From: Clostridia bacterium
GTDB taxonomy: Bacteria; Bacillota; DSM-16504; Desulfitibacterales; Desulfitibacteraceae
NCBI GenBank assembly: GCA_018333845.1
Contig: JAGXSK010000194.1
Coordinates: forward strand, 1 to 9,264
DNA length: 9,264 nucleotides
Direction of reading: 5' to 3'
Numbering within the stretch: position 1 is the stretch's first letter; every line of letters starts with the position of its first letter. Positions 5,829-9,264 of this stretch are shown here, piece after piece. The notes beneath the pieces were generated by a model. That model searched no databases. It saw only the letters and a list, made by a program, of their open reading frames with translations, and was not told the origin of the DNA. Position numbers and translations under genes: made by a program.

Positions 5829-5869
5829 TTTATTATTAATCTCCCTTAATTTTTTAGGAGTGTTTATTT

Positions 5870-7207
5870 ATGAAGACAATTATTATTGGGGCAGGAAAGG
5901 TTGGCTTTAGCATAGCACAAATGCTTAGCTATGCTAATCATGATGTTGTAGTAATAGAGAATAATAGTGAGAGAAAACAAATAGTAGAAGAAAATTTAGA
6001 TGTACAAACAATTCTTGGCAGCGGAGGAAGTATCTCTATACTTCACGAGGCGGGAATATGTGATGCCCAACTTTTGGTTGCAGTGACAGAATATGATGAA
6101 TTAAATATGGTTGCTTGTTTGCTTGGCAAAAAACTTGGTGTCAAAAAAACCGTTGCCAGGGTTAGAAATCCAGAATATGTGGATAATAATCAAATTTCTG
6201 CTGATGCCCTTGGAATAGATTTAGTAATTAACCCTGAAAAAGTTACGGCAGAAATGATTGGCAAGCTTGCTGAGGTACCAGAGGCAATAAATGTTGACTA
6301 TTATGCTGACGGCAAAGTCCAGATGGTTGAAATACAACTTACCAAAGACTCACCTGTAGCCTATAAAAGATTGATGGATATAAAGTTTCCAAAACCAAAC
6401 CTAATTGTTGCAATACTCCGTAATGAAAAAATGATTATTCCCCGTGGTCATGATCAACTAAAGCCCAATGATTTAGTATTTGTACTTGCTGAAACCACTA
6501 ATATGGTGGCCATTGAAAAGGTATTAGGCAAGGAAAGAGTAAAGACAGAAAATGTTACCATACTAGGTGGCGGGAGAATTGGATTTTACCTTGCCAAGTT
6601 ATTAGAAAAAAAAGGTTATACAGTAAAGCTAATCGAAAAAAACATTGAGGTTTGTAAAGAAATATCCCAAAAGCTTTCCAATACTTTGGTTTTACAAGGA
6701 GACGGTTCTGACATATCCTTACTGGAAGAGGAAGAAGTGGGACAGGCAGACTTTTTCGTGGCAGTTACCAATGACGACAAGGTAAATCTTCTTGTCTCTA
6801 TTATTGCCAAGCATCTTGGTGCTAAAAGAACTATTGCGCAAATAAGAAGAACAGAGTATGTTCCCCTTGTGGAAAAGGTGGGAATAGATGTTGCTGTTAG
6901 CCCCAGATTGCTAACAGCAGGTGCCATATTACGATTTATACGTAAAGGTGATATTGTATCTGTATCTTTAATTGGTGGAGCAAAGGCGGAAATGATTGAG
7001 CTTATAGCACAAAGCCATTCACGGGTAACAGGAAAACAACTAAAGGATTTAAACTTTCCAAAGGATGCAATTATTGGAGCTGTTGTTAGAGGTGATAATG
7101 TGATAGTCCCAACTGGTAAAGATATTATTAATCCTCATGACAGGGTTATTGTTTTTGCCCTGCCAAAAGCAATAGCAAAAGTAGAGGAATTTTTCTTACA
7201 AAAATAA
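5870..7207 (+). CDS. trkA: TrkA, peripheral NAD-binding subunit of a potassium uptake system
   Basis: This 445-residue cytosolic protein is expected to form the gating ring on a TrkH/KtrB-type membrane channel, binding nucleotides to control K+ uptake. It has the full double layout of TrkA. The first RCK_N Rossmann domain starts MKTIIIGAGKVG (GxGxxG at 7-12) with Glu30 ending the second strand, and the first RCK_C lies at about 140-220. A second Rossmann domain has GGGRIG at 233-238 and VKLIEKN after it, and the second RCK_C fills about 365-445. Length is normal for the family. AGGAG (5856-5860) sits 9 nt before the ATG. No trkH lies next to it within the window, so the membrane partner must be elsewhere or beyond the window. 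No clear intrinsic terminator follows. Confidence 0.92.
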   Translation: MKTIIIGAGKVGFSIAQMLSYANHDVVVIENNSERKQIVEENLDVQTILGSGGSISILHEAGICDAQLLVAVTEYDELNMVACLLGKKLGVKKTVARVRNPEYVDNNQISADALGIDLVINPEKVTAEMIGKLAEVPEAINVDYYADGKVQMVEIQLTKDSPVAYKRLMDIKFPKPNLIVAILRNEKMIIPRGHDQLKPNDLVFVLAETTNMVAIEKVLGKERVKTENVTILGGGRIGFYLAKLLEKKGYTVKLIEKNIEVCKEISQKLSNTLVLQGDGSDISLLEEEEVGQADFFVAVTNDDKVNLLVSIIAKHLGAKRTIAQIRRTEYVPLVEKVGIDVAVSPRLLTAGAILRFIRKGDIVSVSLIGGAKAEMIELIAQSHSRVTGKQLKDLNFPKDAIIGAVVRGDNVIVPTGKDIINPHDRVIVFALPKAIAKVEEFFLQK

Positions 7208-7309
7208 GCAGATAAACAAGAAACATCAAATACCACCGCTTATTAAACAATAGCCAAGTACAAGGTCTAGATTTAAAGTAATATTAATTTTTCATTTTTT
7301 AACAAAGCC

Positions 7310-7318
7310 TGTTATAAT
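7310..7318 (+). promoter_or_regulatory. Extended -10 promoter before the dnaD-like gene
   Basis: TGTTATAAT (TATAAT at 7313-7318) is an extended -10 element. The -35 region is only weakly matched (TTTTCA at 7289-7294, 18-nt spacing). Start would be near 7325, leaving a leader of about 85 nt before ATG 7411. Confidence 0.6.
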
Positions 7319-7349
7319 GTTTTTAAGAACTTTTTTGAGGTGTGAAGTC

Positions 7350-7365
7350 TGAAAGAATTCTTTCA
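7350..7365. repeat. 16-bp perfect palindrome in the leader of the dnaD-like gene
   Basis: TGAAAGAATTCTTTCA is fully self-complementary and lies about 25 nt downstream of the predicted start point. It could be an operator for a dimeric repressor or a small RNA hairpin (GAAAG-AATT-CTTTC). No T-run follows closely, so it is not an obvious terminator. Function is inferred only. Confidence 0.4.
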
Positions 7366-7410
7366 TTATGTTTTGTACCTTGAGCGAAGCGAAAGGAATG
7401 GTTATAAAGT

Positions 7411-8127
7411 ATGAGTGAAAATTCCAGCCTTTGTCTAAGGGATTTATTAAATGAAAAACCAATAGTTATTTCCCAACTGCTTTTAAAACACTATGCAGAT
7501 ATAGATATGGATGAAGTAGAACTGGTAGTAATATTGCAATTGCTAAGATTTAGGGAATGCCTGGGACAGACATATCCCACCATTGACGAACTTCAAAAAA
7601 GTATGACCCTGGGCAGTGACCAAATAAGAGCAACCATAGCTCGTTTAATTGAAAAGGGTTTAATTTCTGTAGTTCACTCATCAGCTGAAAAATACCATGG
7701 AAAAAGCTCTTATGTCCTTGAGCCCCTATGGGATAAATTGCTTAATGTATGGCAAAGCAGCAAGGAAAATACTTCTAACAACATTTTATCTTCTGAAAGC
7801 TTAAAAAAAGTATATAGCACTTTTGAAAAGGAATTTGGAAGATATCTATCTCCTATTGAAAGCAGCAAGATTGTTCAGTGGTGCTCTTCTGATGGATTTT
7901 CTAGTGATATTATTTTAGAAGCCCTGGAAAGGGCAGTTTTACAAGGTGCATTAAGCTTTAAATACATTGATTCAATACTTAAAACATGGGACAGTTTACA
8001 GTTAAGAACCATTGAAGAAATAAATAATTATGAAAAACACTTTAAAGAAAAAAGAAAAGCTAAAAACATAAACCTAAAACAGAAGCAGAAACCCCATGAT
8101 AAATTCTCTGAAATATATGTTACCTAA
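7411..8127 (+). CDS. DnaD-family replication initiation / primosome protein
   Basis: This 238-residue cytosolic protein has the two-domain design of DnaD proteins, which help open origins and recruit the helicase loader in Firmicutes. Residues about 10-110 form the N-terminal winged-helix part, with the recognition region around TIDELQKSMTLGSDQIRATIARLIEKGLI. Residues about 130-195 form the DnaB_2/DDBH2 domain, ending with YIDSILKTW (185-193), which carries the family's Y-x3-I-L-x2-W signature. A charged lysine-rich tail follows and may bind DNA. The ribosome site AAAGGA (7392-7397) is 13 nt before the ATG, longer than usual, so translation may be modest. The DnaC-like gene follows after 17 nt. 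A phage origin is possible since such pairs also occur in prophages, but no phage genes are seen. Confidence 0.82.
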   Translation: MSENSSLCLRDLLNEKPIVISQLLLKHYADIDMDEVELVVILQLLRFRECLGQTYPTIDELQKSMTLGSDQIRATIARLIEKGLISVVHSSAEKYHGKSSYVLEPLWDKLLNVWQSSKENTSNNILSSESLKKVYSTFEKEFGRYLSPIESSKIVQWCSSDGFSSDIILEALERAVLQGALSFKYIDSILKTWDSLQLRTIEEINNYEKHFKEKRKAKNINLKQKQKPHDKFSEIYVT

Positions 8128-8144
8128 GAGGTGCTTTTATTAAA

Positions 8145-8876
8145 ATGTATCAATGTAAAAAATGCAATGACAGGGGCATAGTTTTACATGAAGGGGTAGC
8201 CTATCGCTGCAGATGTTGGTCGCAGAAGATACTTGATTTAAAGATAAAAAAAGCTAACCTGGGCGTTAACTTTAATGATGCAAAATTTAGTAATTTTAAG
8301 CTGGATTATTATCCCAATACTATACCCCCTGATGGTGAAGCCACCTATAGAGAAAGGGCCAACAAGGCACTATTGGCAGCAAAAGGTTTTGTTAATGATA
8401 TAAACACTAACAAGGTAAAAAAAGGTTTGTTTTTTTGTGGTCCGGTAGGCAGCGGAAAAACCTTTTTAGCATCAGCTACAGCAAGAGAGCTACTTCTCAA
8501 TAACCATGAAGTTCTCTTTGTTGTAGTTCCAGATTTTTTGGATGCATTAAGATTCACCTTTGATAAAAATGATAATGGTATTACAGAAAAAGGTCTGATG
8601 GATGTGGTATGGAATATTCCAATATTGATATTGGATGATTTAGGTGCCCATAATTACACACAATGGACTGTAAATAAAATATACTCGCTCCTTAACTATC
8701 GGCTAAATAATAAATTACCAACAATAATAACATCTAATTTAACTCTTAATGAATTGGAGATTTTGTTAGGAGATAGAACATGCTCTAGAATTATTGCCTT
8801 ATGTAATGTTTTTAGGCTTCTTGTGCCAAAGGATATTAGGTATATTCAAAGCTTAAATAGTATGATTACACAATAA
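8145..8876 (+). CDS. DnaC/DnaI-like AAA+ ATPase, putative helicase loader
   Basis: This 243-residue cytosolic AAA+ protein is likely to load the replicative helicase, working with the adjacent DnaD-like protein. The N-terminus has a compact cysteine cluster (Cys4, Cys7, Cys22, Cys24: CKKC and CRC), suggesting a Zn-binding knuckle. The ATPase core has Walker A GPVGSGKT (99-106), Walker B LILDDLGA (161-168), a sensor 1 asparagine in TIITSN (193-198), and RTCSRI (211-216) as the likely arginine-finger region. The loop LLVPKDIR near the end replaces the Gly more usual in L-x-G-x-D-x-R. GAGGTG (8128-8133) lies 11 nt before the ATG, right after the upstream stop. IstB of IS21 elements is similar in the core, but the Cys-rich N-terminus, the DnaD neighbour and the lack of an IstA make the helicase-loader role more likely. 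Confidence 0.85.
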   Translation: MYQCKKCNDRGIVLHEGVAYRCRCWSQKILDLKIKKANLGVNFNDAKFSNFKLDYYPNTIPPDGEATYRERANKALLAAKGFVNDINTNKVKKGLFFCGPVGSGKTFLASATARELLLNNHEVLFVVVPDFLDALRFTFDKNDNGITEKGLMDVVWNIPILILDDLGAHNYTQWTVNKIYSLLNYRLNNKLPTIITSNLTLNELEILLGDRTCSRIIALCNVFRLLVPKDIRYIQSLNSMITQ

Positions 8877-8893
8877 CCCCAATATTTGGGGTT
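8875..8893 (+). terminator. Probable terminator after the DnaC-like gene
   Basis: AACCCCAA (8875-8882) pairs perfectly with TTGGGGTT (8886-8893) around a TAT loop, beginning within the stop codon of the preceding gene. Only TTTCACAT follows, so the T-run is weak and termination may be partial. Confidence 0.6.
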
Positions 8894-8968
8894 TCACATA
8901 TTCTATTCCCATTTTTATAACTGCTTTATACGATAAGTACAGGAATATTAATCCAAATTTGGACTAAA

Positions 8969-9264
8969 ATGGCTATAAAGCTTGAGATGAAAACATGTTT
9001 ATCATGTGGTTATAACATAAGACCTGATATCGTACTCTTTCAAGATGCCATGGATGATGAGTACTATAGGGCACAACAGGTTTTAACAGGCTGTGATTTA
9101 ATGATAATTATTGGGTCAAGCCTTCAGGTCTATCCAGCTGCTTTTTTGCCTGATAAAGCCAAACACCTTGCCATTATAAACAGAACAGAAACTCAATGGG
9201 ATCCTCAAGCACAAGTAGTATTAAATTGTGAAATAACGAGCAAACTAAAGGAAATTAAAGAAAG
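8969..9264 (+). pseudogene. Sir2-family NAD-dependent deacylase, C-terminal half only (likely remnant, continues past window)
   Basis: The frame encodes the second half of a sirtuin: MKTCLSCGYNIRPDIVLFQD matches the second Zn-cysteine pair and the RPDVVLFGE block, with GE changed to QD. CDLMIIIGSSLQVYPAAFLP matches the NAD-pocket GTSLxVxP region, and AIINRTE is the downstream IN-R/E strand. What is missing is the N-terminal Rossmann half (GAGxS), the catalytic His-Gly and the first Cys pair. Upstream the frame is open only back to 8921, after a TAA at 8918-8920, and that stretch shows no sirtuin motifs and no good ribosome site before the ATG at 8969. It therefore looks like a deleted gene rather than a frameshifted one. 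The 3' end is cut by the window edge. Loss of catalytic residues makes deacylase activity unlikely. Confidence 0.7.

Noticed and set aside
7203..7244. AATAAGC/GCTTATT inverted repeat after trkA as a terminator
   Set aside because: The stem is only 7 bp with a 28-nt loop and no T-run follows.
7398..7418. Six-codon upstream ORF overlapping the dnaD-like start
   Set aside because: AAAGG is only 1-2 nt before its ATG, too close for initiation, and the peptide has no regulatory codon pattern.
8145..8876. Assignment of the AAA+ gene as IstB of an IS21 element
   Set aside because: No IstA transposase or IS21 ends are present, and the Cys-rich N-terminus plus DnaD neighbour fit a helicase loader better.

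Overview
The window looks like chromosomal DNA of a low-GC, anaerobic Firmicute of class Clostridia. I infer this from the AT-rich base use, strong AGGAGG/GGTGAT-type ribosome sites, a tRNA-sensing T-box leader, a DnaD/DnaC-type helicase-loading pair, and a methylenetetrahydrofolate reductase carrying the cysteine-rich C-terminal domain typical of acetogenic and related anaerobes. I cannot name the genus from sequence alone.

Layout, left to right. (1) 1-288 is the right end of an IS200/IS605-family insertion sequence: the last 55 codons of its Y1 transposase, a run of small hairpins, and a perfect 10-bp terminal hairpin. (2) 289-481 is non-coding upstream sequence, with one tiny minus-strand reading frame behind a perfect AGGAGG. 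(3) 482-2032 encodes a MetF-MetV-like fusion and ends at a clear intrinsic terminator. (4) 2164-2877 encodes an unrecognised protein whose C-terminus resembles a degenerate nuclease-like fold. (5) 2912-4861 is a tightly built regulon: an extended -10 promoter, a complete T-box leader whose specifier I read as GCC (alanine), an Lrp/AsnC regulator, and a class I aminotransferase overlapping it by 4 nt. (6) A long hairpin separates this from the convergent minus-strand gene 4904-5734, a P-loop NTPase fused to an Asp23/Gls24-type domain. (7) That gene is divergent from trkA (5870-7207), and the two predicted promoters share the same -10 bases. (8) 7310-8876 carries an extended -10 promoter, a leader with a 16-bp palindrome, a DnaD-like gene and a DnaC/DnaI-like ATPase, closed by a hairpin. 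(9) 8969 to the window end encodes only the C-terminal half of a Sir2-family protein, probably a decayed remnant.

How it works together. The best supported regulatory unit is the T-box operon. Uncharged tRNA-Ala would be expected to raise expression of the Lrp-like regulator and the aminotransferase, which fits an alanine- or pyruvate-linked transamination. The methylenetetrahydrofolate reductase belongs to one-carbon metabolism. TrkA is the cytosolic gating subunit of a potassium uptake system, but no membrane subunit is encoded here. DnaD and the DnaC-like protein are a plausible helicase-loading pair. There is no CRISPR array, rRNA or tRNA that I can see.
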